A stretch of 64,000 nucleotides of DNA from Rhizobiales bacterium Ga0077548 (GTDB taxonomy: Bacteria > Pseudomonadota > Alphaproteobacteria > Rhizobiales > Xanthobacteraceae). Positions 8,325 through 17,120 of this stretch are shown here, in pieces. Location of the stretch: contig LNEZ01000076.1 in NCBI GenBank assembly GCA_001464215.1, positions 1 through 64,000 on the forward strand, given 5' to 3'. The position numbers were made by a program, and so were the translations under genes. The stretch's first letter is position 1, and every line of letters begins with the position of its first letter. The notes under the pieces were generated by a model, which searched no databases, had not been told where the DNA came from, and was given only the letters and a program-made list of their open reading frames with translations.

Positions 8325-8972
8325 ATGCGCGCCCTCGCGGCGGCGCTCATCGCGCTGATCGCCGGAGTTATGCCGGCGAAGGCGCAGCAGTATGGCGATC
8401 CGGGCCAGTTCGATTTCTACGTGCTCGCGCTGTCATGGTCGCCGTCTTATTGCGACTCCGCGGGTAACCGCGCCGATCCAGCGCAATGCCGTGCGCAGAA
8501 ACCGCTGAGCTTCATCGTGCATGGCCTCTGGCCGCAATACGACAAAGGCTTCCCTGCCGATTGCGCGTACAACGCACCGCGCGTGGCCGAGCAAACCATA
8601 CGCGAATTGCGCGATGTGATGCCGAGCCGTGGGTTAGTCATCCATCAATGGCGTAAGCACGGCACCTGCTCGGGCCTTTCGCCCGACCAGTATTTTGCGT
8701 TGGTACGCAAAGCATTCGAGAGAATTAAAATCCCGCCACAGTTCTCGCAAGCCACGCAATGGCAGAGCATCTCGCCACCCGAAGTCGAGAACGCTTTCCG
8801 CGTCTCCAATCCGGGGCTGGAAGGCGACATGATCGCCGTCACCTGCGACCGGCGGAATCTCCGCGAAGTGCGGATCTGCCTGAGCAAAGATCTGCAATTC
8901 CGCGCCTGCCCGCAGGTAGACCGGCAAGCCTGCCGTTCCCCGCGCGTATCGCTTCCGCCGGTTCGCGGCTGA
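8325..8972 (+). CDS. Ribonuclease T2 family protein
   Basis: 215 residues with a signal peptide (MRALAAALIALIAGVMPAKA). The two catalytic segments are intact: CAS1 FIVHGLWPQ and CAS2 HQWRKHGTCSG, which hold the catalytic histidines. RNase T2 enzymes cut single-stranded RNA through a 2',3'-cyclic phosphate, here most likely in the periplasm for RNA scavenging. Several cysteines fit the disulfide-rich family. It directly abuts the preceding exported-protein gene, so translation is likely coupled. Confidence 0.93.
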   Translation: MRALAAALIALIAGVMPAKAQQYGDPGQFDFYVLALSWSPSYCDSAGNRADPAQCRAQKPLSFIVHGLWPQYDKGFPADCAYNAPRVAEQTIRELRDVMPSRGLVIHQWRKHGTCSGLSPDQYFALVRKAFERIKIPPQFSQATQWQSISPPEVENAFRVSNPGLEGDMIAVTCDRRNLREVRICLSKDLQFRACPQVDRQACRSPRVSLPPVRG

Positions 8973-8997
8973 CCCTGATCTCCGCTAGATTGCCGCG

Positions 8998-9825
8998 ATG
9001 AATTACCGGCACGGCTATCACGCCGGCAACTTCGCGGATGTTTTCAAACACGCGGTACTCACGCGCGTGCTCACGCTGATGGGCGCGAAAGACGCCGCCT
9101 TTCGCGTGATCGATACCCATGCCGGCGCGGGCCGCTACGATCTCGGCGGCGAGCAAGCCACAGCGACCCAAGAAGCGGACAACGGTATCCGCCGTTTGCT
9201 GAAAAACCTGCCGCAGGGCGCGGCACTCGATCTGCTGCAACCGTATCTCCGCACCGTCGAGAGATTCGCACCGGCCTATCCGGGTTCGCCGCTGATCGTG
9301 CAGGCGCTGACCCGGACGCGGGACACGATGGTTTTCTGCGAGCTGCATCCGGAAGAATTCGCGGCACTCGAACTATCCATCGGGCGCGACCGCCGCGTGA
9401 AGGCGCTTTCGCTCGATGGCTGGACCGCACTGAAATCGCTGCTGCCGCCGAAAGAGCGCCGCGGCGTCATTCTGATCGATCCTCCTTATGAAGACCCATT
9501 GGAGTTCAGGCGCGCGACCGAAGGTATGGAAGAAGCGATCCATCGCTTCGCCACCGGGGTCTATCTGATCTGGTATCCGATTAAGAACCGGCACGACACC
9601 GATGCGGCGATCCGCCGGATCGTCCGGGTCGCCGGCAAGCCTTCGCTGAAGCTCGAGTTCGAGATCGCAAAGCCGCAAGCCGACGGGCCTTTGCAAGCGA
9701 CCGGTATGCTGGCGGTAAATCCGCCGTGGAAGCTGAAGGAAGAATGTGAGGTGCTGCTTCCCGCACTGCGTCAGTCGCTTGCTGGCATGAACCGCGAGGC
9801 GGTCCGCGTCGAGGCAATCGACTAA
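8998..9825 (+). CDS. rlmJ: 23S rRNA (adenine-2030-N6)-methyltransferase RlmJ
   Basis: 275 residues, usual for RlmJ. The characteristic N-terminus MNYRHGYHAGNFADVFKH is present. A Rossmann SAM-binding fold follows (VIDTHAGAGRYDL), and the amino-methylase catalytic motif appears as LIDPPYEDPLEF (D/N-P-P-Y class). RlmJ methylates A2030 of 23S rRNA in the cytoplasm. Stand-alone gene between RNase T2 and the cold-shock gene. Confidence 0.95.
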   Translation: MNYRHGYHAGNFADVFKHAVLTRVLTLMGAKDAAFRVIDTHAGAGRYDLGGEQATATQEADNGIRRLLKNLPQGAALDLLQPYLRTVERFAPAYPGSPLIVQALTRTRDTMVFCELHPEEFAALELSIGRDRRVKALSLDGWTALKSLLPPKERRGVILIDPPYEDPLEFRRATEGMEEAIHRFATGVYLIWYPIKNRHDTDAAIRRIVRVAGKPSLKLEFEIAKPQADGPLQATGMLAVNPPWKLKEECEVLLPALRQSLAGMNREAVRVEAID

Positions 9826-9917
9826 CTGCTGCTTTTCAAGGCAAGGACTTTGTCTTAGCTTTTCCCCGGGAAGAGAGAGCCGCGCCAAGCGGCCGCTAAA
9901 TACAGGGGAGAAGAAGT

Positions 9918-10133
9918 ATGCCGACGACCGGCACAGTGAAGTTTTTCAATTCTGAAAAAGGCTATGGATTCATCAAGCCCGATGACGGCAGCACGGACGT
10001 ATTCGTACACGTCTCGGCGGTCATGAGCTCGGGCCTCGGCACCTTGAACGAAGGTCAGCGTGTGTCCTTCGAGATCGAGCCGGACAAACGGGGCAAGGGA
10101 CCGAAGGCGGTAAATCTGCAAGGCGCCAGTTGA
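9918..10133 (+). CDS. Cold-shock-domain protein (CspA family)
   Basis: 71 residues, one complete cold-shock domain. The RNA-binding motifs RNP1 (KGYGFIKPD) and RNP2 (VFVHVSAV) are present. Such proteins melt RNA structure and act as RNA chaperones or antiterminators. GGGGAGAAG lies upstream of the ATG. Which csp paralog this is cannot be decided. Confidence 0.95.
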   Translation: MPTTGTVKFFNSEKGYGFIKPDDGSTDVFVHVSAVMSSGLGTLNEGQRVSFEIEPDKRGKGPKAVNLQGAS

Positions 10134-10163
10134 TCGATCGTGGACTGCGTACGATAAGGACGT

Positions 10164-10769
10164 ATGCTTATCTTACGCAGTTCTCCGCCCTCTCCGTTTG
10201 GGCGCAAGATCAAGATCGCCGCATCCCTTCTGGGCCTGAGCGATCAAATCAAGATCGAAACCACCGACACCAACGACCCGTCGGACTCGATCCGTAAACA
10301 GAACCCGCTCGGAAAAATTCCGGCGTTGATTCTGGAAGACGGCTCGGCGCTGTTCGATTCTCCGGTGATCCTGGAATATCTCGACGCCTTCGCTGGCGGC
10401 GGCAAAATCATCCCGCGTGAGGGCAAAGCGCGCTGGGATGTTCTGCGCCTGCACGCGATTGCGGACGGCATCATGGATGCCGCGCTGTTACAGGTATACG
10501 AGAAGCGGTTTCGGCCCGAGGAACACTGGGTCGCGAAATGGACCGATTATCAGGCCGAGAAGGTCGCGCGCACGCTGGACGTACTCGAAGCAGCTCCGCC
10601 CGCGCTGACGGCGGTACCGGATATCGGCCAGATCGGCCTTGCCTGCGCGCTCGGCTATCTCGATCTACGCTTCGAAGGAAAATGGCGCGCAAAATATCCC
10701 AAGCTCGTCGCCTGGCTCGATGACTTCGCGACGAAGGTGCCTGCGTTCGAAAAAACCAAAGCGCACTAG
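10164..10769 (+). CDS. Glutathione S-transferase family protein
   Basis: 201 residues. N-terminal thioredoxin-like domain (residues 1-80) with the GST signatures SPFGRKIKIAA, NPLGKIPAL (cis-Pro) and DSPVILEYLD (Ser of the glutathione site). An all-helical C-terminal domain follows. The active residue would be Ser near position 8. The substrate is unknown; GSTs of this YibF-like type are conserved orphans in proteobacteria. A strong terminator follows. Confidence 0.9.
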   Translation: MLILRSSPPSPFGRKIKIAASLLGLSDQIKIETTDTNDPSDSIRKQNPLGKIPALILEDGSALFDSPVILEYLDAFAGGGKIIPREGKARWDVLRLHAIADGIMDAALLQVYEKRFRPEEHWVAKWTDYQAEKVARTLDVLEAAPPALTAVPDIGQIGLACALGYLDLRFEGKWRAKYPKLVAWLDDFATKVPAFEKTKAH

Positions 10770-10790
10770 GCGTCCTGAATCTCGAAAACA

Positions 10791-10820
10791 AAAAACCCCG
10801 GCGCGAGCGCCGGGGTTTTT
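10791..10820. terminator. Bidirectional Rho-independent terminator
   Basis: A 13-bp perfect stem (AAAAACCCCGGCG with CGCCGGGGTTTTT) and a CGAG loop lie between the GST gene and the convergent porin gene. A/T tracts on both sides allow use in both directions. The stem resembles the terminator at 6053-6082. Confidence 0.92.
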
Positions 10821-10867
10821 CGTTAGAATGAATTCGCTGCAATTAGAAGCGATAGTTCACGCCGAGC

Positions 10868-11398
10868 TTAACGGTTGTCGAATGCGTAGTACATATATTC
10901 GACCTTCGTCGACCAGTTCGGAGCGAACGCCCACTCGATGCCGAGGCCGAGCGCGTAGCCGGTGTCGGTGTCGTGGACGCCGCCAACCGACGAACGGTTC
11001 CAGGCGAGACCGCCGGTACCGTAAACCATCGTGCGATCCCAAGTGTAGCCGACGCGAGCGCGGAGTGTGCCGAGATAATCGACATGAACCGGAACAGCGT
11101 TGTTGATGTCGGTGCCCGAGATGTCGCCTTCGATACCGAACACCCAGTTGCGGCTCAGCTGCCAGTTATAGCCAAGCTGCAGACCGCCGAGGAAACCATC
11201 GACGTCGCCGCCGACAGCCGTGTCACCCCAGCCGTAGCCGACGTGACCGCCGAAATAGAAACCGGTCCAGTTGAACACCGGCGCCGGAGCGGCCTTGTAG
11301 TACTGCTGCTGTTGGCGGACCGGAACGTCGGCGGCCGAAGCCGGAGCTGCAACAAACAGTGCAGCGAGCGCGACGCCCGAGAGCAGAATCTTTTTCAT
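10868..11398 (-). CDS. Omp25-like outer membrane beta-barrel protein with frame-broken C-terminus
   Basis: Signal peptide from ATG 11398 (MKKILLSGVALAALFVAAPASA; AAGGA upstream). The mature barrel has FNWTGFYFGGHVGYGWGD, LGYNWQLSRNWVFGIEGD and TKVEYMYYAF, typical of the eight-stranded Omp25/OmpA-like family of rhizobia. The frame stops at 10868 directly after EYMYYAFDNR. The terminal strand with the beta-signal (TTVKLGVNYRF, stop at 10843) follows at once in another frame. Against the paralog at 11663 about 15-20 residues are missing at this point. As read, the protein lacks the C-terminal Phe used for barrel insertion. Real lesion or assembly error. Confidence 0.8.
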   Translation of the reverse strand: MKKILLSGVALAALFVAAPASAADVPVRQQQQYYKAAPAPVFNWTGFYFGGHVGYGWGDTAVGGDVDGFLGGLQLGYNWQLSRNWVFGIEGDISGTDINNAVPVHVDYLGTLRARVGYTWDRTMVYGTGGLAWNRSSVGGVHDTDTGYALGLGIEWAFAPNWSTKVEYMYYAFDNR

Positions 11399-11662
11399 AT
11401 TGACCATCCTTGATTTACAGACTTCAGAAATTCGCCCCCACCAAGGAGGCCGTTAGTTCGTTTCGTTAGCGGGGGTGTAACACCCGAGACCGCTTGAAAA
11501 CTATGCCCTTTGAGCAACACCGCACCGAAAAGGAGGTAGCAGATTATGGCAGAAACCCGACACAAACCGCGCGAAAAATTGCTCCCTTGCACAAACGCTA
11601 CGTCGTGATTGTGGTTCCTTTACGTAAACTTAATTTTGAAAGTTCCATTTTCGACGAAAGGC

Positions 11663-12271
11663 TTAGAAACGGTAATTTACGCCGGCGCGCAGCACGCTCG
11701 AATTGAATCCGACACCAACCGGACCACCGACCGTTTGGTACGTGCGAGTTCCAAAATCCGTATAGATGTATTCGAGCCGCGCGCTGATGTTGTTAGCGAC
11801 CATGCCTTCGATGCCGAAGCCGAGCGCATAACCGAAATGATCCTGATCGTTTGAGAATGCGCCGACGCGCAGATCGCCGCCCGCGTAAGCCAGACCGCCG
11901 GTGCCGTAAACGAGCACGCGATCGAACGCATAGCCGAGACGGCCGCGCAGAGTTCCAATGTAATCCGCGGTGAAAACGCCGCCCGCGGCGCCGCCGTCAA
12001 TGCCGCTGAACGTAATGTCGGTTTCCACGCCGAAGGTGAGACCGCTCACGAGCTGATGATTGTAGCCGACCTGCAAGCCCAGCGCGTAGCCGCTGATGTC
12101 GGCGCCAGCCGCGTCGCCCCAGCCCCAACCGGCATGAGCACCCGCATAGAAGCCGGTCCAGTTGAAAAGATTCCGGTAGTTCTGCGGATTGTTGTAGTTC
12201 CGCTGCGGCAGATCGCCTGCATAGGCAGGTGCCGCAACGAACAATGCCGCAACCAACAGCAACTTCTTCAA
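11663..12271 (-). CDS. Omp25-like outer membrane beta-barrel protein
   Basis: 202 residues with signal peptide MKKLLLVAALFVAAPAYA and an eight-stranded barrel. Landmarks are LFNWTGFYAGAHAGWGWGD, VGYNHQLVSGLTFGVETD, YGTGGLAYAGGD and ARLEYIYTDFG. It ends in the intact beta-signal RAGVNYRF with terminal Phe. The start codon is TTG (12271), backed by GGAGGAGG at 12277-12284. It is a paralog of the upstream-oriented porin gene at 10868. These abundant proteins give the outer membrane stability in rhizobia and Brucella relatives. Confidence 0.92.
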   Translation of the reverse strand: MKKLLLVAALFVAAPAYAGDLPQRNYNNPQNYRNLFNWTGFYAGAHAGWGWGDAAGADISGYALGLQVGYNHQLVSGLTFGVETDITFSGIDGGAAGGVFTADYIGTLRGRLGYAFDRVLVYGTGGLAYAGGDLRVGAFSNDQDHFGYALGFGIEGMVANNISARLEYIYTDFGTRTYQTVGGPVGVGFNSSVLRAGVNYRF

Positions 12272-12276
12272 GATGG

Positions 12277-12284
12277 CCTCCTCC
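12277..12284 (-). promoter_or_regulatory. Strong ribosome binding site for a TTG start
   Basis: GGAGGAGG on the minus strand, five bases before TTG 12271. It decides the start of the Omp25-like gene, which has no suitable ATG. Confidence 0.8.
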
Positions 12285-12512
12285 GCATAAGCGGATAAGC
12301 AAACTGCATTCGACCGAAAGATAAAATTTTAGAGGAATGGGTGGGTTAACTACGGTTACCGGCGGACGGCTTCTTCTCTGCCGTGCCTAACAAAGGGTAA
12401 AAACCGGCGCCGTCGAGGAAGCCGCCGGGCCGAAAGGTGATCTTTTTCGGCCCGTTCACGGGCAAAATCCGCCCCGCTGGCCCAAAGCGTTCCGAATCCC
12501 TATTTTCGTAAA

Positions 12513-14558
12513 ATGCCCCGCGAAAAAGCCGCCAGCGAACAAGCGCTAGAAAAGCGCATCGAGGAAGAAGAAGGCCTGATCAGCGTTGCGGCGGACGAAG
12601 CCGGCGACGACGAGGAGGAAGTCCTGGTTGAGGCCAGCGACGAGGAAGATATCGAACCCGAGACCGGCCCGCTGCAACGGGGCCGCGAGGTAATCCGCAA
12701 CTTCGTAAAACTCGCGCCCGAAAGCCCCGGTTGCTACCGGATGTTGGATGCGTCCGGCGCAGTACTCTACGTCGGCAAGGCGAAAAACATCCGTAAGCGC
12801 GTGACTTCTTACACGAGGCCGGAAGGCCATTCGCGGCGTATCGCGCGGATGATCGCGGCGACCGTTTCGATGGAACTGGTCACGACCTCGACGGAGACCG
12901 AAGCACTCTTACTCGAAGCGAACCTGATCAAGCGCTTTCGCCCATATTATAATGTGCTGCTGCGGGACGATAAGTCGTTTCCTTACATTCTCCTTACCGC
13001 GGGCCACTCTGCTCCGGCGATTGCGAAACACCGCGGCGCGCGCAACCGGCCCGGCGATTTCTTCGGGCCTTTCGCGTCGGCGGGTTCGGTGAACCGCACG
13101 ATCACGGCGCTCGAGCGCGCGTTCTTCCTCCGCTCATGCTCAGACTCGGTTTACGAGAGCCGCACGCGGCCTTGCCTGTTGTTTCAGATCAAGCGCTGTT
13201 CGGCGCCCTGCACCGGAGAGATCGAACTCGACGACTACAACCGCATGGTCGGCGAAGCGCGCGATTTCCTTTCCGGGAAAAGCAGCGCTGTGAAGGATCA
13301 ACTGGTCCGCGATATGCAAACGGCATCCGACGCGCTCGACTTCGAGAAGGCCGCAGTGTTGCGTGATCGCCTCGCCGCGCTCTCCGCGATCCAGTCGCAT
13401 CAGGGCGTGCATCCGCGCAACACCGAAGAAGCAGATGTGTTCGCCGCCTATCAGCATGGCGGCATCACCTGCGTACAGAGCTTCTTCGTGCGCGGCCATC
13501 AGAACTGGGGCAATCGCGCGAACTTCCCGCGCGCCGACAAATCACTCGGGATCGAGGAAATTCTCGGACCTTTCCTCGCGCAGTTTTATGCCGACAAAGC
13601 GATTCCGAAACTGATCTTGCTTTCGCACAAGCCGGATGAATACGACCTTCTGGTCGAAGCGCTTTCCGAGAAGGCCGGACGCCGCATTGAAATCGCGGTC
13701 CCGCAACGCGGAGAGAAATCAGAACTCGTTGCACACGCCTTGCAGAACGCGCGCGAAGCGCTGGAGCGCAGGCTGGCGGAATCTTCTTCGCAACTCCGGC
13801 TCCTGAAGAGCCTCGCGGAGACCTTCGGCCTCGCTTCGACCCTGAAGCGTGTCGAGGTTTATGACAACAGCCACATCATGGGCACGAACGCAGTCGGCGC
13901 AATGATTGTCGCAGGGCCGGAAGGCTTCGCGAAAAACCAGTATCGCAAGTTCAACATCAAATCGCCGGAAACGGCTCCCGGCGACGATACCGGCATGATG
14001 CGCGAAGTATTGAAGCGGCGCTTCAAAAGACTGCTCGACGAAAATCCGCGCGAGCAGCAAAGCGAAACCCCGAGCGAAACCGTAAGTGAAACCGCAAGTG
14101 AAACTCCTTGGCCCGATCTTGTGATCGTGGACGGCGGCCTGCCGCAGTTAAATGCCGCGCGCGAGGTGATGGAAGAGATCGGCGTCAGCGACGTGCCGCT
14201 GCTCGCGGTCGCAAAAGGCCTCGACCGCGACGCCGGCCGCGAACTTTTTCATATCGCTGGCCGCGAGCCGTTCCGGCTACCGCCGCGCGACCCCGTGCTT
14301 TACTTCGTTGAACGCCTTCGCGACGAAGCGCATCGCTTCGCGATCGGCTCGCATCGCATTCGCCGCAGCAAGGACATCGGTACCACCGGCTTGCAGGAAA
14401 TCCCCGGCGTCGGCCCGTCGCGCAAACGAGCGCTCCTGCATCACTTCGGGACCTTGCAGGCAATCGAGCAAGCCTCGCTTGCCGATCTCGAAAACGTGCC
14501 GGGGATCGACGCGCGGCTCGCGAAAGCGGTCTATGACTATTTTCATACAGGCGGATAG
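12513..14558 (+). CDS. uvrC: UvrABC system protein C
   Basis: 681 residues. An unusual acidic N-terminal extension of about 60 residues ([23 protein letters not shown]) precedes the GIY-YIG nuclease domain ([20 protein letters not shown]). A UVR domain near residue 270 ([15 protein letters not shown]) contacts UvrB. The C-terminal RNase H-like endonuclease domain includes YDNSHIMG and [11 protein letters not shown]. Helix-hairpin-helix repeats close the protein ([21 protein letters not shown]). It makes both incisions in nucleotide excision repair. A 12-base tandem repeat encodes four SETx units inside the nuclease domain. Confidence 0.97.
   Translation: MPREKAASEQALEKRIEEEEGLISVAADEAGDDEEEVLVEASDEEDIEPETGPLQRGREVIRNFVKLAPESPGCYRMLDASGAVLYVGKAKNIRKRVTSYTRPEGHSRRIARMIAATVSMELVTTSTETEALLLEANLIKRFRPYYNVLLRDDKSFPYILLTAGHSAPAIAKHRGARNRPGDFFGPFASAGSVNRTITALERAFFLRSCSDSVYESRTRPCLLFQIKRCSAPCTGEIELDDYNRMVGEARDFLSGKSSAVKDQLVRDMQTASDALDFEKAAVLRDRLAALSAIQSHQGVHPRNTEEADVFAAYQHGGITCVQSFFVRGHQNWGNRANFPRADKSLGIEEILGPFLAQFYADKAIPKLILLSHKPDEYDLLVEALSEKAGRRIEIAVPQRGEKSELVAHALQNAREALERRLAESSSQLRLLKSLAETFGLASTLKRVEVYDNSHIMGTNAVGAMIVAGPEGFAKNQYRKFNIKSPETAPGDDTGMMREVLKRRFKRLLDENPREQQSETPSETVSETASETPWPDLVIVDGGLPQLNAAREVMEEIGVSDVPLLAVAKGLDRDAGRELFHIAGREPFRLPPRDPVLYFVERLRDEAHRFAIGSHRIRRSKDIGTTGLQEIPGVGPSRKRALLHHFGTLQAIEQASLADLENVPGIDARLAKAVYDYFHTGG
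14061..14108 (+). repeat. Four 12-base tandem repeats inside uvrC
   Basis: Units AGCGAAACCCCG, AGCGAAACCGTA, AGTGAAACCGCA and AGTGAAACTCCT encode Ser-Glu-Thr-x four times. The array lies in a surface loop of the UvrC nuclease domain just before [11 protein letters not shown]. Unit length keeps the frame, so copy number could vary without harm. Confidence 0.85.
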
Positions 14559-14638
14559 CACGAGTGACGCCTATTTCCGCGATGCCGCATTGACGGCACC
14601 GGATAGGGGTGTCTTGCTTGCGCCAGATGGAATCTCGA

Positions 14639-15262
14639 ATGAATCAGACGAAGCCAATCTCCGCGCGCAAAAGACCCTCGAAGGGCGGCACGGCCCTGAG
14701 CGCCGCAAATTTATTGACCTATGCGCGCATCGCGGCAGTACCCGCGGTCGCAGCGTGTCTTTTCGGTATCGCCGTTCTCGACGGCGGCTTGTGGTTACGA
14801 TGGGTAGCGCTCGTCATCTACATCGCTGCGGCGGTGACGGATTGGCTCGATGGCTGGGTTGCCAGAACCTACAGCCAGTTTTCCAAGCTTGGCCGTATGC
14901 TCGACCCGATTGCGGACAAGCTGCTTGTATCTTCGTGTCTCCTGATGCTCGCCGCCGACGGCACCATCCGCGGCTGGGCGTTATGGGCCGCGATCATCAT
15001 TCTCTGCCGCGAAATCCTGGTTTCAGGCCTGCGCGAATTTCTGGCCGAGCTTCGCGTCAGCGTGCCAGTGACCAATCTCGCGAAATGGAAAACCATGATG
15101 CAGCTCGTCGCGGTCGGCTTTCTGATCGCAGGCGAAGCGGGTGATGCCGTGCTGCCGTTCACGTCGCTGACCGGCCTCACGCTGCTCTGGATTTCCGCGC
15201 TGCTCACGCTCTATACCGGTTACGACTATTTCAAAGCCGGCTCGAAACATCTCGTCGAGTAG
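14639..15262 (+). CDS. pgsA: CDP-diacylglycerol--glycerol-3-phosphate 3-phosphatidyltransferase
   Basis: About 207 residues. The CDP-alcohol phosphatidyltransferase signature is complete: DGWVARTYSQFSKLGRMLD then PIAD, i.e. DG-x2-AR-x8-G-x3-D-x3-D. About five membrane helices. The enzyme makes phosphatidylglycerophosphate, the committed step to phosphatidylglycerol and cardiolipin. ATG 14627 and GTG 14609 are alternative starts; 14639 is preferred because the first helix region then lies near the N-terminus. The next gene, moaD, starts 4 bases after the stop. Confidence 0.93.
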   Translation: MNQTKPISARKRPSKGGTALSAANLLTYARIAAVPAVAACLFGIAVLDGGLWLRWVALVIYIAAAVTDWLDGWVARTYSQFSKLGRMLDPIADKLLVSSCLLMLAADGTIRGWALWAAIIILCREILVSGLREFLAELRVSVPVTNLAKWKTMMQLVAVGFLIAGEAGDAVLPFTSLTGLTLLWISALLTLYTGYDYFKAGSKHLVE

Positions 15263-15266
15263 TACC

Positions 15267-15518
15267 GTGAAAATTGTTTATTTCGCATGGCTGCGTGAAC
15301 GCCTCGACAAAGCGGAAGAAGATGTCGAACTGCCGTCATCGGTCGAAACCATTGGCGACGTGATGCAATGGCTAAAGACGCGAGGCGAGGAATACGAACT
15401 CGCCTTCGACAATCCGAAGGTGATCCGCGCCGCCATCGACAAGACCCACGTACGTCCCGAAGCGAAGATCGCAGGCGCGAGCGAAATCGCCTTCTTTCCG
15501 CCGATGACGGGCGGGTGA
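15267..15518 (+). CDS. moaD: Molybdopterin synthase sulfur carrier subunit
   Basis: 83 residues from a GTG start, ubiquitin-like fold with the obligatory C-terminal Gly-Gly (PPMTGG) that is thiocarboxylated. It donates sulfur to precursor Z in molybdopterin synthesis, with MoaE as the catalytic partner encoded 4 bases downstream. The operon pgsA-moaD-moaE is common in Hyphomicrobiales. Confidence 0.95.
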   Translation: MKIVYFAWLRERLDKAEEDVELPSSVETIGDVMQWLKTRGEEYELAFDNPKVIRAAIDKTHVRPEAKIAGASEIAFFPPMTGG

Positions 15519-15522
15519 TCCA

Positions 15523-15981
15523 ATGAGCGGCGAAACCGTTCGCATTACGCTCGACGCCATCGACACCAAGGCCGAGACGAAAGCCGTCAGTAAAGCCGGC
15601 GGCAATATCGGCGCCGTCGTGACGTTCTCCGGCATCTGCCGCGCCGACGAGAAGGGCGAAAAGATTTCCGCGCTGCATCTCGAACATTATCCCGGCATGG
15701 CGGAGAAAGAGATCGAAAGCCACGTCGAGAAAGCGAAGCAGCGCTGGCCGTTGCTGGCCGCTTCCGTCGTGCATCGCGTCGGGCGCATCGAACCGGGCGA
15801 GATCATCGTTTTTGTCGCGACCGCAAGCGCACACCGCGAAGCCGCGTTTCAGGCCGCCGAATTCATCATGGATTACCTGAAAACCAGTGCGCCGTTCTGG
15901 AAACGAACCGAAGGCGGCGGCCGCGAGGCATGGGTCGATGCGAGCGAAAAAGACGAGGACGCGCTGGAGCGCTGGAAATAA
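15523..15981 (+). CDS. moaE: Molybdopterin synthase catalytic subunit
   Basis: 152 residues. MoaE landmarks are GAVVTFSGICR, LHLEHYPGMAE, HRVGRIEPGE, ASAHREAAFQAAEFIMD and the Lys-containing segment APFWKRTE of the active site. It converts precursor Z to molybdopterin using MoaD thiocarboxylate. Last gene of the pgsA-moaD-moaE run; a hairpin terminator follows. Confidence 0.96.
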   Translation: MSGETVRITLDAIDTKAETKAVSKAGGNIGAVVTFSGICRADEKGEKISALHLEHYPGMAEKEIESHVEKAKQRWPLLAASVVHRVGRIEPGEIIVFVATASAHREAAFQAAEFIMDYLKTSAPFWKRTEGGGREAWVDASEKDEDALERWK

Positions 15982-15982
15982 A

Positions 15983-16008
15983 AACGCGGCGGAGTGATCC
16001 GCCGCGTT
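15983..16008. terminator. Hairpin terminator between moaE and ilvE
   Basis: AACGCGGCGGA and TCCGCCGCGTT form a perfect 11-bp stem with a GTGA loop. It lies between two convergent genes and can serve both, although the T-tract is short. Confidence 0.8.
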
Positions 16009-16031
16009 CTCAAATTCAATTCCGAAAAGAC

Positions 16032-16919
16032 TTACGCTGCTTTCTGCTTCGGCTGCACCGCCGCTGTGTAATCGTCCATCAGCGTCTGCGTGATTTTCGC
16101 GGGCGTGAAGCGCCACTCGCCGATTTCAGAAACCGGCGTCACTTCCGCCGCCGTGCCGGTGATGAAGCATTCGGTGAAACCCGAAAGTTCTTCCGGCTTG
16201 ATGTGACGCTCGATCACTTCATAGCCGCGGCGCTTGGCGAGTTCGACCACCGTGCGGCGCGTGATGCCGTCGAGGAAGCAGTCGGGCAGCGGCGTATGGA
16301 TCTTGCCGTCCTGCATGAAGAACATATTCGCGCCGGTGCATTCGGCGACGAAGCCGCGATAGTCGTACATCATCGCGTCGGCATAGCCTTTGCGTTCGGC
16401 CTGATGCTTCGAGATCGTGCAGATCATGTAGAGACCCGCGGCTTTCGCCTTACACGGAATTGTCTTCGGGTCCGGGCGGCGATATTCGGCGACGTCGAGG
16501 CGGATGCCCTTCATCTTCTGCGCCGGATCGAAATAGCTCGGCCACTCCCAGGTCGCGATCGCGAGATGGATTTTATTCATCTGCGCCGAGACGCCCATCA
16601 TTTCGGAGCCGCGCCACGCGATCGGGCGCACATAGGCATCCTTCTGGCCGTTGGTCGCGAGCACCAGCTTCTTCGCTTCGTCGATTTGCGCGACCGAATA
16701 GGGAATTTCGAAATCGAGCAGCGCGGCCGAATTCTTCAGCCGCTCGGAATGCTCGGTGCATTTGAAAATTTCGCCGCCGTACGCGCGCTCGCCCTCGAAC
16801 ACGGCGCTCGCATAATGCAGGCCATGCGAGAGCACGTGTAGGTTCGCGTTCTCCCACGGCACCAGTTGGCCGTCGTACCAGATTTTTCCGGGACGTTTGT
16901 CGAAGGGTTCACCGGCCAT
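16032..16919 (-). CDS. ilvE: Branched-chain amino acid aminotransferase
   Basis: 295 residues, class IV PLP-dependent aminotransferase. Landmarks are WENANLHVLSHGLHYASAVF (substrate-binding Tyr/Arg region), YVRPIAWRG, the PLP-lysine region CKAKAAGLYM near residue 158, ECTGANMFF, and CFLDGITRRTV for phosphate binding. It catalyses the last step of Val, Leu and Ile synthesis and the first of their breakdown. It is divergent from the MarR-type regulator gene, with a 201-base shared upstream region. Confidence 0.96.
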   Translation of the reverse strand: MAGEPFDKRPGKIWYDGQLVPWENANLHVLSHGLHYASAVFEGERAYGGEIFKCTEHSERLKNSAALLDFEIPYSVAQIDEAKKLVLATNGQKDAYVRPIAWRGSEMMGVSAQMNKIHLAIATWEWPSYFDPAQKMKGIRLDVAEYRRPDPKTIPCKAKAAGLYMICTISKHQAERKGYADAMMYDYRGFVAECTGANMFFMQDGKIHTPLPDCFLDGITRRTVVELAKRRGYEVIERHIKPEELSGFTECFITGTAAEVTPVSEIGEWRFTPAKITQTLMDDYTAAVQPKQKAA

Positions 16920-17120
16920 TGGCGCTTCTCCTCACACACGAGCCTGTTTCGGCTCTCTTTTCGGGCTTTTGCCTCGCTGGCCGACACCCGTTATGTTTCG
17001 GCCAATGAGAGCGGTTCTCTCCGTTTCGCGCAATGATCGTAACGTGGCCTATGGGCCTTTCGGCACGATCCTTTCGCAAAAACGGTCCTCTCGGTAACAA
17101 TCCAACGAAAATAAGTCAAT

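Noticed and set aside
15930-16841. 303-codon open frame opposite ilvE
   Set aside because: IlvE is intact on the other strand, and the translation is Arg/His/Asp-rich without domains.
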